Shown piece after piece: positions 48,651 through 57,779 of a stretch of DNA of 64,000 bases. The first letter of the stretch is position 1; the number at the start of each line of letters is the position of its first letter. Source of the stretch: Przewalskia tangutica (Eukaryota; Streptophyta; Magnoliopsida; Solanales; Solanaceae); contig CM056732.1 of the NCBI GenBank assembly GCA_029844215.1, positions 26,103,501 to 26,167,500 on the forward strand, given 5' to 3'. The position numbers and the translations under genes are program-made. The notes under the pieces were generated by a model. That model worked only from the letters and a program-made list of their open reading frames with translations, made no database searches and was not told where the DNA came from.

Positions 48651-49433
48651 ATTGTACGTAAGGAGAACAATTTTGGAATACAACTTCAATTCAAGATAAT
48701 CTCTCTATAATCTTCTTCAAACACTTTCTTTCAAGAAAAGAAATATTAGTCTTCTATTAGCATAACATCTCATTAGCAAAACAATCATGTTTAGCTAAAA
48801 CTTTCTATCGGCCTATAATCTTAAGCGTAGTAATATCGTAGAAGAAGATCTACTAAAGAAACCGTAAGAACAAGGAATCAACGTATCGTAGTTCAAAGAA
48901 AATCTACTAAAAGAATCATAAGAACTAGAATTAACTTTGAAAGATATATAGTTAAACGCATGTTAAGTCTAGAACCTTGACTCTTGTTGGAATGCCGGAA
49001 GAACTATTGAGATCCCCGCTTCTAAGCGAATTAGTACAAGAAGCGGCGACGGAAGCGGCGGAGAGGATATTCCGGTGATCGAGATTCACGCGGCAGTACG
49101 ATTCTGTACTTATATGTTTTAATTATATTTCGATAAGTTATTTTCAGCTTATGCCGATAAAGTAGAAATTCTTAGATTATGATATTATTTGATTTTTAAT
49201 GCTTATGTTTCTTAAGTAGAAAATCAAGCTATGATATTAGTAAATCAAAAAGGTTATGCATCGATTGTATTAAAAAATGGACATAAAACCCCATATGAGT
49301 TTGCGAATACTACTTGTTAGTATACTACTGATAAGTTATTACTTAAGATTCCGCCATAGTAGTAATAAAACCAGGAATATCAGTAAGAATACCACCAACG
49401 TTCTCCCCTCTTTAGGGTTGTTAGGTGATTGAA
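48651..49433 (+). other. Copy 1: viral leader
   Basis: It is colinear with copy 3 (63363-63862 and 57062-57310) and the reverse of copy 2 (50238-49455). It ends at CTCTTTAGGGTTGTTAGGTGATT just before the primer site would occur, then abuts the inverted leader of copy 2 after about 26 bases. It differs from copy 2 by many CAG/CTG to CG changes. Confidence 0.8.
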
Positions 49434-49459
49434 GATTGAAGACTAATTTTTCTTTCTTA

Positions 49460-50238
49460 CTGATATTCCTGGTTTTATTACTACTATGGCGGAATCTTAA
49501 GTAATAACTTATCAGCTTTATACTAACAAGTAGTATTGACAAACTCGTATGGGGTTTTACGTCCATTTTTTAATACAATCAGTCTATAATCTTTTTCAGA
49601 TTTACTAATATCATAGCTTCAGATTTTCTACTTTAAGAAACATAAGCATTAAAAATCAAACAATATCATAATCTAAGAATTTCTACTTTACCAGAAGCAT
49701 AAGCACTAGAAAATAACTTATCTGAAATATAATTAAAACATATAAGTAAAGGAATCGTACCTCTTGCCGTGAATCTCAGATCACCGGAAATATCCTCTCC
49801 TGGCCGCCCCCGCTGCCGCCTCACGTATGTGTACTAATTCGCCTAGAGCTTGGGATGTCTCAACAGTTCTTTTCCGAGCATTCCAACAAGAGTCAAGGTT
49901 CCTAGACTTAACATGTGTTTAACTATATATCTTTCAAAGTTAATTCCTAGTTCTTATGATTCTTTTAGCAGATTTTCTTTAGACTACGATATGTTGATTC
50001 CTCGTTCTACGGTTTCTTTAGTAGATCTTCTTCTTCACGATATTACTGCTTAAGATTATAGACCGATAGAAGGGTTTTAGCTAAACATGATTGTTTTGCT
50101 AATAGATGTTATGCTAATAAGACTAATATTTCTTTTCTTGAAAGAAAGTGTTTCAAGAGAGATTATAGAGAGAGATTATCTCAAGATTGAAGTTGTATTC
50201 CAAAAATTGTTGTTTTTCTTTTCTGATACAATGAGGCT
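49460..50238 (-). other. Copy 2: viral leader
   Basis: This non-coding leader is transcribed downstream of the TATA box at 50239-50249. Its distal part (49460-49830) is the inverted partner of copy 1's leader at 49085-49433, giving a hairpin of more than 300 bp with a loop of about 26 bases. The 67-codon ORF at 49850-50053 on the plus strand is antisense noise. Confidence 0.8.
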
Positions 50239-50440
50239 CTTTATATAGATAACCTCGGGGTGCTACTGATTTGACTTCATCGTGCGATTTTTATCGCGAC
50301 CTTTATGCGACCTTTACTATTTGCTACAAAGATCCGTGCTTTACTATTCCTGCCATGTGACTTGTCTCTTCATCATGCGACCTTTATCAGATTGCTACGC
50401 TTTGCGCTTTACTATTCCCGCCACTGATGAAAGTTACTAT
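50239..50440 (-). promoter_or_regulatory. Copy 2: pregenomic RNA promoter with TATA box
   Basis: On the minus strand TCTATATAAAGAGCCTC gives a canonical TATA box (50249-50239). Upstream, GTAGCANNNAATAGTAAAG and GGTCGC-A-GATGAAG words are repeated three to four times, resembling the repeated activator elements of caulimovirid promoters. Confidence 0.7.
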
Positions 50441-50829
50441 TCATGCTACAAGAAAGTCGATAAATTATATTTTTCTGGCGATATTTCGTCCGTCTTCGCT
50501 TGTTGTCTTGTTTTTCCGATGTTATCACTTGGTATTTTCTTGCTTTCTCCGTGTTTTCCTTGATCTGGCCGTACTCGTGCTTTTGTTGAGTTCTCCTTTC
50601 TTTTATTTTTTCCTTGCCTTTCTTCGTGATTTCCGCTGATATCATGCTTTGTTTTTCTGGACATTTTGCTGATGTCTCGGCTGGTATTTTCTTCTTTTCT
50701 GCTGATGTCCTTGTCTTCCTTACTGATTTGACGGTTTTGTCCTTCCGCTATTATTGAGATTTTTGTCTTCCTCTTTAAAGCTGATATGTTTTGATTTTTC
50801 ATCCTTTCGCTGTTGTCTTTGCTTTGCTG

Positions 50830-50948
50830 CTATTATTCTCTTTTTGACTTCTTTTGTGTTGTCTTTTTCTTTCTTTTGTCTTTTTTCATCTTTCCTTTTG
50901 TCTTTTTTCATCTTTTCATCTTTCCTTTTGTCTTTTTTCATCTTTTTG

Positions 50949-51033
<85 letters not shown>

Positions 51034-51040
51034 CATTTCT
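50830..51040 (-). repeat. Copy 2: purine-rich tract with expanded homopolymer
   Basis: On the plus strand this is CTTTTGTCTTTTTTCATC repeats followed by T-runs (about 50952-50996 and 51001-51033, separated by AAAA). Copies 1 and 3 have mixed A/G sequence at this place, so the homopolymer is a later expansion or an assembly error. Confidence 0.8.
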
Positions 51041-51049
51041 TTTTCCTTT

Positions 51050-51326
51050 GCGATAAATCGCTCTGGGCTGGTCTTGTTAGCTCATATTTTTTGGGCTTTT
51101 TTGTGATAAATCACATTGGGCCTGTTGTTATCTTGTATCTCATAGTTTTCGGCTTATATGATAAATCATATCAGCCTTTGTTATCTTGTATCTCATAGTT
51201 TTCGGCTTATATGATAAATCATATTGGGCCTGCTGATATCTCATATGATGGGTGTCATGTAATAAAATTACATTATCCCCACGGGCTATTATTCCGCTTT
51301 CTGGGTTTCATGTAATAAAATTACAT
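51050..51326 (-). promoter_or_regulatory. Copy 2: palindrome array
   Basis: Plus-strand dyads: GCGATAAATCGC (51050-51061), TGTGATAAATCACA (51102-51115), ATATGATAAATCATAT (51156-51171 and 51209-51224), ATGTAATAAAATTACAT (51257-51273 and 51310-51326). Centre-to-centre distances are 53, 55, 53, 48.5 and 53 bp. Confidence 0.9.
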
Positions 51327-51479
51327 TATCCCCATGGATCAGAAGATCCTTCTTCTTTTGTGCTCATATTTAGTATTAGATTAGTCATTTCCTTTGAATA
51401 ATCCTTTCGCTGTTGTTTTGTTGTTGAAGGTCTTCATTTGTCAGTATCATTATCTTTTTAATCGGTATCTTGATATCCG

Positions 51480-52000
51480 CTTAGAAAGTCGGCTAGAAGA
51501 TTCTTATTCGGATATATTTTTCTAATGAAATCATAACAATAAAAGAATGATTGCCATTTTCTTCTTTTATTTAGTTCTGGTAATGGGTCAATTTTATTGG
51601 TGATAAATGCTCTTACTTGTGTGTTATCAGTTCTTACAACAAACTTTGTTGGTAATAAATGGTAATGAAACCTTTTTATTCCAAATTTACTGGCTAGTAA
51701 TTCTTTTCATTAATATGATAATTTTTTCATTTGGTTTCCAAGTTCCTCCTCCGTATCCACATATCAAAGGTTTTTCTTTATCTATATCTTCTTGGTCGTA
51801 TGCTATGAGCACTGCTCCCCAACCTATGTCGCTGGCATCTGTGAAGAGTTCTAATTGATCTGTGTATGTTGGTATCTTATGTTTTGGTAGATTTTTTACC
51901 CTTTCCTTGATATCTTTTATGGCTTTGTCATGCTCTTCTTTCCATTCAAATTTTTATTTTTCCTTTTATTAGATCTTGTAATGGTTTCCTCAGTCTTTGG
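51480..52000 (-). pseudogene. Copy 2: RNase H domain
   Basis: Minus strand around 51852-51785 gives a retroviral RNase H start with DA.D.GWG (FTDASDIGWGAVLIAY), and around 51720-51590 NEKELLASKFGIKRFHYHLL and DNTQVRAFITNK, followed by a LADFLS box near 51495. These are the conserved acidic blocks of the enzyme that removes pregenomic RNA during reverse transcription. The frame is interrupted near 51930 and 51740. It is continuous in order with the RT upstream and ends shortly before the palindrome array. Confidence 0.8.
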
Positions 52001-52038
52001 TAGATCTTTTATGTGATCCGAGGCGTAATTTATTATTC

Positions 52039-52582
52039 CTAGAAATCATTGTACTTCTTTTTAGTTTCTAATTTATCTTTGAAGTTTTTATCTTTGTTAC
52101 TATATGCTCTTGTAAATTGGAATCCTTCTTCGTCTATGATATATCCTAAATATTCTATATTATCTTTAAAAATTTGGACTTCTTTTACGATAATAAAATT
52201 CCATGTTCTTGTATAGTTATTATGAATTCTTCGGATGTTTGATATGATCTCCGGACTATCACTATATATTAATATATCGTCGACATATACTATGCACGAA
52301 TCGCCAATTTTTAAATACCTGATCCATTCTTCTTTGAAATATCTGAGGTGCATTTTTTAGCCCAAATGGTAATACATTCCACTCATAATGTCCCTGAGGT
52401 GTACTAAAAGCTGTTAGGGGTTTTGATTCTTTGGTTAGTTTTATTTGCCAAAATCCACTTTTACAATCAAACTTGCTAAACCATTTTTTATCTCCTAGCC
52501 TGTTAATAAGATTTCTTTTATATGGTAAAAAGTATCCATCAAATATAGTCTTCTTATTTACTTCTCTATAGTCTACTACCAT
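52039..52582 (-). pseudogene. Copy 2: reverse transcriptase domain
   Basis: Two overlapping frames cover the domain: VVDYREVNKKTIFDGYFLPY at 52580-52520, FSKFDCKSGFWQIKL near 52475-52430, GHYEWNVLPFGLKNAPQIFQ near 52400-52340, then after one frameshift near 52300 VYVDDILIYSDS (52290-52255) and NIEYLGYIIDEEGFQF near 52165-52115. The YVDD catalytic box and the LPFGLKNAP block are intact. This is the polymerase that copies pregenomic RNA into DNA. Only the frameshift prevents a continuous product over this domain. Confidence 0.9.
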
Positions 52583-52908
52583 CCTGGCTTTACCTCTTTT
52601 TGTTCTTGTGTTTTCTTACTAGGAAAGTTTGGGCTATTATGCGGACTCTTACTTTCTTGTATTAATTTTAAATCTATTAACTCTTTTAATTGGATTTCGA
52701 ACTCTTTCTGGTCTGTCGGACTATACCTAATAGGCTTACATCTGACAATGTCATTTGGGGTTATTAACTTTATTTCAGCGTAAATTTTTTCTTTTTCCCA
52801 TAACTGTATCGGATTTTCTCCAAAGTTTATTTTTAGCATTCCAAGGTATTTTTCTTTTAATTCTTGTAAATTATTATTTCGGTTAATTTTATTACATAAC
52901 TTTATCAT
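52576..52908 (-). pseudogene. Copy 2: protease-RT connecting region
   Basis: A 110-codon open frame contains ITPNDIVRCKPIRYSPTDQKEFEIQLKELIDL and then LIQESKSPHNSP. The pattern of a lead-in before RT (ending in a basic residue followed by a short Pro-rich part) is usual for caulimovirid and gypsy polymerases. It overlaps the RT frame by a few bases at 52576-52582 in a different frame. Confidence 0.75.
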
Positions 52909-53077
52909 TTGTATTGGTAGTATTCTTTTTAATATGATCCATTTGTCACATGGTGTTTGTAGGTTTATGGTGCTATTATTTATAACTTGTGTTTTGAAGT
53001 AATCTAGAAAGTTATTTCCTATGATGCTTTTCGCTCATATTATTATCTTGGTATATTATCGTAATCTGAATATCGTT

Positions 53078-53302
53078 TTATTCAACATGATCCTTATATT
53101 TTACGCTACTATTCCTAATTCTTTGCCGTTGATCAAATCCTGTTACTCTTGTTCTATGCGTTCTAGATCTTTTCCATTTTTGTGTTTCTAAAACTTCTTT
53201 TCTTGCTAGGCATATATCTGCTCCACTATCAATAAAAATTTCATGTTCTATCATTTTGTTGGGTTTGTATTCTACATGAGCTGTTATGTATATCGCTACC
53301 AT
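53078..53302 (-). pseudogene. Copy 2: aspartic protease domain
   Basis: The 74-codon frame contains EIFIDSGADICLARKEVLE, the retropepsin-like active site of caulimovirids (D-S/T-G-A). It would cut the polyprotein. The flap and C-terminal part after about 53078 fall in other frames (GFDQ box followed by a frameshift). It lies between the zinc knuckle and the RT, as in other members of the family. Confidence 0.85.
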
Positions 53303-53465
53303 TTATTCTGACTCACTTCCTGAATAGTTTTCTGTCATATAGCTGTTATCTTCTTCTTCACCGATATAAAATTGTTAAATCGTTATGCCATTTTGTATTC
53401 TCTTCTTTTATTTTTCGGACTCATAATAAATCGTGTAGTATTAATATATTTTACTCCTTGTTTTT

Positions 53466-54640
53466 CTAATTTGGGCACTTGTTAGCATAGTGTCCTTTTT
53501 CATTACAATTCCAGCATTTACAATCTTTAGGTGCTTCTTTTGCTTCTAGCGGTTTTACGTATTTTTTCCTAAATTTTCTTCTATCCTTAAATTTTTTTCT
53601 ATTATCTGGAGTATTATTATATCTTCTGAATCTTTTATATTGCTTCCTTTTGTAGGGTTTATACGGCCTATTATAATTTTTCTTGTAATATTGTTGGTCA
53701 TAATGTTTTCTGTAATCTTTGTTAATATAATCTTTGTTTTTATATTTCGTATATCTTTTTTCGTATTTTTCATATCTGCGTTCTTTTTCTTGATCTTCAC
53801 ATCCAAACCTTAGCTTTCTCTCTGTAAATCCACATATTTCTTTTAATCCTAATTTTTTATCTTTCTTGATTTCCTGTTGTAACCTATATTCTCCGCATTT
53901 TCTCATTAAATATGCTCTTAGTACCTTATTTTTCTCCTAAAGTATTTTCTTTTGGTTCTAATAGCTTGTATTCTTTAGTAATTTCGTATTATATGGTTCG
54001 GGTAGGTGGTCATAATACAATTTGTTGGTATATTATTCCTTCTTGTAAGAATCTTGCTTCATAATAGAATTTAGTAAAGCTTATGGTATATTCTGGTAAT
54101 TTATTGATTTTACAACACTTCATATTATTTAGATTCATTATTATTTCACATTTTCTTTCTGCTAATACGCTTTCTCTTGCTACTAGCCATTTTTCTCCTA
54201 GGAATTCTCTTTTTAATACCATATCGAATAACATTAGTATTCCTTTCCAATCTTTAACATGATGAAATATTTCTCCTTTCATTTGATAAGCTATGGTTTC
54301 AAACGAATGCTACTTTTCCTATCATCGTTTTAGATATTAATTCAAACATGTAATCTAAATCACTAGTATGTGTTGAGTTCATTAATGCTAAAGACATTCC
54401 TACATTCCAATCGTTTATCCTTCTGCTTAGTTCTTGTTCATCATAGACATTATCTAAATCTAAAAAATATCCATTCATATTTATCCTTGTGCCATTGATC
54501 CTACAAATTCACTAAATTACGCGATGTCCTCTTTGGTATATGTGGTGGTAACTTAGTAGGTTTTCTTGTTATAACTTCTAGGTTTGGGTCTATCATTTCT
54601 TCCTCTGGGTAGTTATTAGTATCCTCATTTACTATGTTGT
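53466..54640 (-). pseudogene. Copy 2: coat protein core with zinc knuckle
   Basis: Frames at 54282-54010 (VKDWKGILMLFDMVLKREF...) and 53906-53466 are parts of the coat protein. The second ends in a Lys/Arg/Tyr-rich basic stretch and the zinc knuckle CWNCNEKGHYANKC (53513-53472), the C-x2-C-x4-H-x4-C motif of caulimovirid coat proteins that binds the genome RNA. Frameshifts separate the parts. Confidence 0.85.
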
Positions 54641-55415
54641 CTGATTCTATTTCTGTTTCGAATGGCTCATTATACTCGTCTTCTATATCACTTTCTGGCT
54701 CTTATTCTATTATTGCATTTACCCTGCATCTTATGCAATGCTTCTAATATTTGGTTATTCTCTTGTATTATTTCGGAATTGTTTTCTTCTTCTATTTCTT
54801 CTGTGATCTTTGCTACTTGTATTTCCTGGTCTGAGCTATTTTCCTCTTTATCTGTATTTTCTTCTCTTTTATCTGTACTACTGCTTTTATCGCTGTTATC
54901 ATTATTGTTACTAGTATCATGTATTCTTTTTACTTTTTGTTTGCCTTTTGATCTTACTAGTTGTTGTTTCATAATATGTAACTCTTCTCTTAATTCGCTC
55001 ATCTCTTGTTTATGTTCTTCTTTTAATGCGCTTATTTCTTGTTTAACTAACTCTAATTCTTTCTTTGTTTCTTTTAATATTACTTTTGTTTTGTTTAGCT
55101 CGTGTTTTGTATCTTTGTACTTAGTCTTGTACATTTTATATTTGTCAAACCATTCTTTGTTAATAGATAATTTTAGTTTTGTATTTTCTCTTTCTAATTC
55201 CGTTATCTTTTCTTTTTGGGTTTTATTTTCAAGTTCTAAATTCACACAAACGTTTTTTTCTTTTAATTTTTCTTTATTTTTTATTGGGGTTTCTTTAGGA
55301 TCTTTACGATCCTGTTTTTCATAGGCTCGTATTTATACCTTTCTTGTTCTAATATTTCTTTGGCATGATTTCTAAGGAGCGTTATTACATTTGTATTCCG
55401 TGTCTTTATTCATTA
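54640..55415 (-). pseudogene. Copy 2: lysine/glutamate-rich coiled-coil region before the coat protein core
   Basis: The main open frame (55245-54688, 185 codons) is a long heptad-type helix: ITELERENTKLKLSINKEW, KYKMYKTKYKDTKHELNKTK, LELVKQEISALKEEHKQEM, ELREELHIMKQQL, then an acidic Ser/Asp/Asn-rich stretch. An in-order but frame-shifted start MNKDTEY lies at about 55415. The homologous ORF in copy 3 is at 59669-60355. In this family such segments precede the coat protein and probably take part in assembly; this is an inference. The 220-codon frame on the opposite strand is its shadow. Confidence 0.75.
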
Positions 55416-55543
55416 GAATTGTCCTTTTTACTTAAAGCTTTTAAAGCGTCTAATGTTTTTCTACTTCTTTTGGTATTTTTGGTTTTATTCGGCTAATATC
55501 TACCATTATCGGATTTTGCTTCTTCTCCATGCATCTATTGGTA

Positions 55544-55780
55544 TTATTTCGGTGGTGTTGTTCTTGTCTCAACTGTATTTCCTACTGTTATTTCTGAGTC
55601 ACTGGATTCTCCCTCGTTTACTTGTTTTTTATTTTTATCCTTGTTTATGTGCGTCACTATTGTATTGAGTTGTTCTAATATTAATTTTAGTGTTGGTACT
55701 TCAGATATGTTCCATAATTTCGTTAGTTCTTCTCTTATCAGTTCTCTTGTCTTATCTTGACTTTCTTTTATTTCATCCAT
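55544..55780 (-). pseudogene. Copy 2: 78-codon ORF upstream of the coiled-coil region
   Basis: MDEIKESQDKTRELIREEL is followed by a helical segment and ends SDSEITVGNTVETRTTPPK. Copy 1 begins within the equivalent sequence at 43520. It is replaced by an unrelated 74-codon ORF in copy 3 (59379-59603). It may be the N-terminal part of the coat-protein polyprotein. Function unknown. Confidence 0.55.
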
Positions 55781-55945
55781 TTTTTTTAAAAAGATTGTTT
55801 AATTTTTCTTTAATTATTAATTCATCCACAACTCATCTATTTTCGTTAAAATTACTCAGGATTACGTATTTGTTTCGATCTTCTTTTTGTTATTAGGTTA
55901 ATACTTGTTTCCATAATTTTTGTTTGGTTTAAAGGATGAGTTTAC

Positions 55946-56245
55946 TTAATAGTGGCTTGGCTCGAATCTTAGATCTGCTTCTAAATCTATTATCAAGAAA
56001 TCTTGTATATTTATTTCTGTATTTATTTCTACTAGCTTACTATATACTCTTACGCCTTTTCGTTGTATTCTTTTTCTTCTGGCTTTCCTGTTTTTCTTTT
56101 GTTTTTGGTCCAACCAGCTATTTATTTCTTTTAATAATTTTTCGTTTTTTATTCTTGTTTCTATTAATCGTCTTTTAATTTCTTTGCATCGCCATATTAT
56201 TTTATTAGATTCTATTATTTTTTTAAACGACAGAATTGTTTTCAT
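55946..56245 (-). CDS. Copy 2: ORF A', paralogue of ORF A (99 codons, intact)
   Basis: It starts MKTILSFKKIIESNKIIWRCKEIKRRLI and is clearly related to ORF A (MKTIKSFDRIIKYNKMIWKCREIKHILI) at 56826. It is thus a tandem paralogue, separated from ORF A by ORF B. Its start codon overlaps the stop of ORF B as ATGA (56245-56242), an arrangement suited to termination-reinitiation, which caulimovirids use. It is basic in the middle (KQKKNRKARRKRIQRKGVR) and has no domain I recognise. It is absent from copy 3. Confidence 0.6.
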   Translation of the reverse strand: MKTILSFKKIIESNKIIWRCKEIKRRLIETRIKNEKLLKEINSWLDQKQKKNRKARRKRIQRKGVRVYSKLVEINTEINIQDFLIIDLEADLRFEPSHY

Positions 56246-56517
56246 CCTAACTGTTGTGTATATTTCTTATTTTCTTGTGTTAAATATTTTATGTATTCCC
56301 TAATATAATATACGTCGGCATCTAATTGTTGTAAATGTTGTTTGTATCTCATGATATTTTCACTTTGGTCTAATTCTTTCCGTTCTTCTGGGGGTGTTAT
56401 CTCATAAAGTTTTTCTATTAATCGGTCAATCTTGGTTTTGCTTAATATTAACTGATTTTTTAAACTAATATGTTTCCATATTGATTCATTTAGTCTTCTT
56501 ATTATTTCTTCACTCAT
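56242..56517 (-). CDS. Copy 2: ORF B (91 codons, intact)
   Basis: The ORF begins MSEEIIRRLNESIWKHISLK and later has EITPPEERKELDQSENIM and helical DADVYYIREYIKYLTQENKK. The start lies two bases after the stop of ORF A. No known domain is visible; it is a helical, charged protein. In copy 3 only the first eight codons are shared before the sequence changes to an unrelated coiled-coil frame. The second half of ORF B reappears at 63866-64000, showing that a further A-type copy follows. Confidence 0.65.
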   Translation of the reverse strand: MSEEIIRRLNESIWKHISLKNQLILSKTKIDRLIEKLYEITPPEERKELDQSENIMRYKQHLQQLDADVYYIREYIKYLTQENKKYTQQLG

Positions 56518-56519
56518 TT

Positions 56520-56826
56520 TTAATATTGGTTTATTTCAAACCGTAAATCTATTAATAAATCTCTTATTATTAGTTCATGTACTTCTATTTCTCTATTCAT
56601 TGCGTATATCTTATTTCTTGTTTCTTGGGCATCAAAATATATCTCATATATCTTTTTTAATTCTTCACTGTTGTAAAATCTGTTATCTTCTTTTCTCTGA
56701 GTCAGCCATTCATTTTGTGTTTTTAGCTTCTATTCTTGTCTTTATTAATATGTGTTTAATTTCTCGACATTTCCATATCATTTTATTATATTTTATTATT
56801 CTATCAAATGATTTAATTGTTTTCAT
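56520..56826 (-). pseudogene. Copy 2: ORF A with internal frameshift
   Basis: This is the first ORF after the primer site. It starts MKTIKSFDRIIKYNKMIWKCREIK and is interrupted by a TGA in AACACAAAATGAATGGCTG (about 56710); the related continuation lies in another frame. The same lesion is in copy 3 at the same base. No domain is recognised. Confidence 0.65.
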
Positions 56827-56961
56827 TCTGAATTCCAATTTTCTGTATCAAACTGTTCTAAGTTGTTTTCGCTAGATCTATCAAATTGGTATGCATAATC
56901 ATTTAATCTATTATGTTCATAATTTTTGTTTATATCCAAATCTGTTATTGTTCTATTTATG

Positions 56962-56973
56962 GCTCTGATACCA
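56962..56973 (-). promoter_or_regulatory. Copy 2: minus-strand primer-binding site (tRNA-Met)
   Basis: On the minus strand TGGTATCAGAGC is exact for the initiator tRNA-Met 3' end, as in all Caulimoviridae, and is preceded by AAGATCCGCCCAGAAAA. It is the conventional start of the viral map. Confidence 0.9.
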
Positions 56974-57327
56974 TTTTCTGGGCGGATCTTTTCATCACCT
57001 AACAACCCTAAAGAGGGGAGAACGTTGGTGGTATTCTTACTGATATTCCTGGTTTTATTACTATTTTAATGCTTATGTTTCTTAAAGTAGAAAATCTGAA
57101 GCTATGATATTAGTAAATCTGAAAAAGATTATAGACTGATTGTATTAAAAAATGGACGTAAAACCCCATACGAGTTTGTCAATACTACTTGTTAGTATAA
57201 AGCTGATAAGTTATTACTTAAGATTCCGCCATAGTAGTAATAAAACCAGGAATATCAGTAAGAATACCACCAACGTTCTCCCCTCTTTAGGGTTGTTAGG
57301 TGATGAAAAGATCCGCCCAGAAAATGG

Positions 57328-57345
57328 TATCAGAGCCATAAATTG
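57328..57345 (+). promoter_or_regulatory. Copy 3: minus-strand primer-binding site (tRNA-Met)
   Basis: AAAATGGTATCAGAGCCA contains the exact TGGTATCAGAGC tRNA-Met complement and is the mirror image of copy 2's site at 56962. The upstream GATGAAAAGATCCGCCCAG block is shared. Confidence 0.9.
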
Positions 57346-57436
57346 AACATAATAGATTAAATGATTATGCATACCAATTTGATAGATCTAGCGAAAACAA
57401 CTTAGAACAGTTTAATACAGAAAATTGGAATTCAGA

Positions 57437-57743
57437 ATGAAAACAATTAAATCATTTGATAGAATAATAAAATATAATAAAATGATATGGAAATGTCGAG
57501 AAATTAAACACATATTAATAAAGACAAGAATAGAAGCTAAAAACACAAAATGAATGGCTGACTCAGAGAAAAGAAGATAACAGATTTTACAACAGTGAAG
57601 AATTAAAAAAGATATATGAGATATATTTTGATGCCCAAGAAACAAGAAATAAGATATACGCAATGAATAGAGAAATAGAAGTACATGAACTAATAATAAG
57701 AGATTTATTAATAGATTTACGGTTTGAAATAAACCAATATTAA
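57437..57743 (+). pseudogene. Copy 3: ORF A with internal frameshift
   Basis: It is highly similar to copy 2's ORF A, including the premature TGA in AACACAAAATGAATGGCTG (near 57545). The distal part ends in LRFEINQY, then TAA and, two bases later, the ATG of an ORF B-like start (57746). Confidence 0.65.
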
Positions 57744-57779
57744 AAATGAGTGAAGAAATAATAAGAAGGCAATGAGAAC

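Larger units (their letters stand above)
49460..57062 (-). mobile_element. Copy 2: near-complete pararetroviral unit (A-type), about 7.6 kb
   Basis: Read on the minus strand: leader end and primer site (57062-56962), short ORFs A, B and A' (56826-55946), coat-protein region (55780-53466), protease (about 53302), RT (52582-52039), RNase H (about 52000-51480), palindrome array (51326-51050), purine tract, promoter (TATA 50249-50239) and leader (to 49460). The two ends share a short block (TAATAAAACCAGGAATATCA), so the unit is one genome length with slight terminal redundancy. No movement protein and no counterpart of the 61382 ORF of copy 3 is found. Confidence 0.8.

Noticed and set aside
50754..51106. 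Phe/Ser-rich overlapping ORFs of about 100 codons
   Set aside because: Translations of the T-homopolymers and CTTTTGTC repeats of the purine tract in reverse.
54662..55324. 220-codon plus-strand frame with apparent membrane segments
   Set aside because: Antisense shadow of the coiled-coil region of copy 2; hydrophobicity comes from reverse-complemented Lys/Glu codons.
56962..57345. tRNA-Met-like matches considered as tRNA genes
   Set aside because: Only the 12-base 3'-end complement is present, in the place of a primer-binding site; no cloverleaf can be formed.
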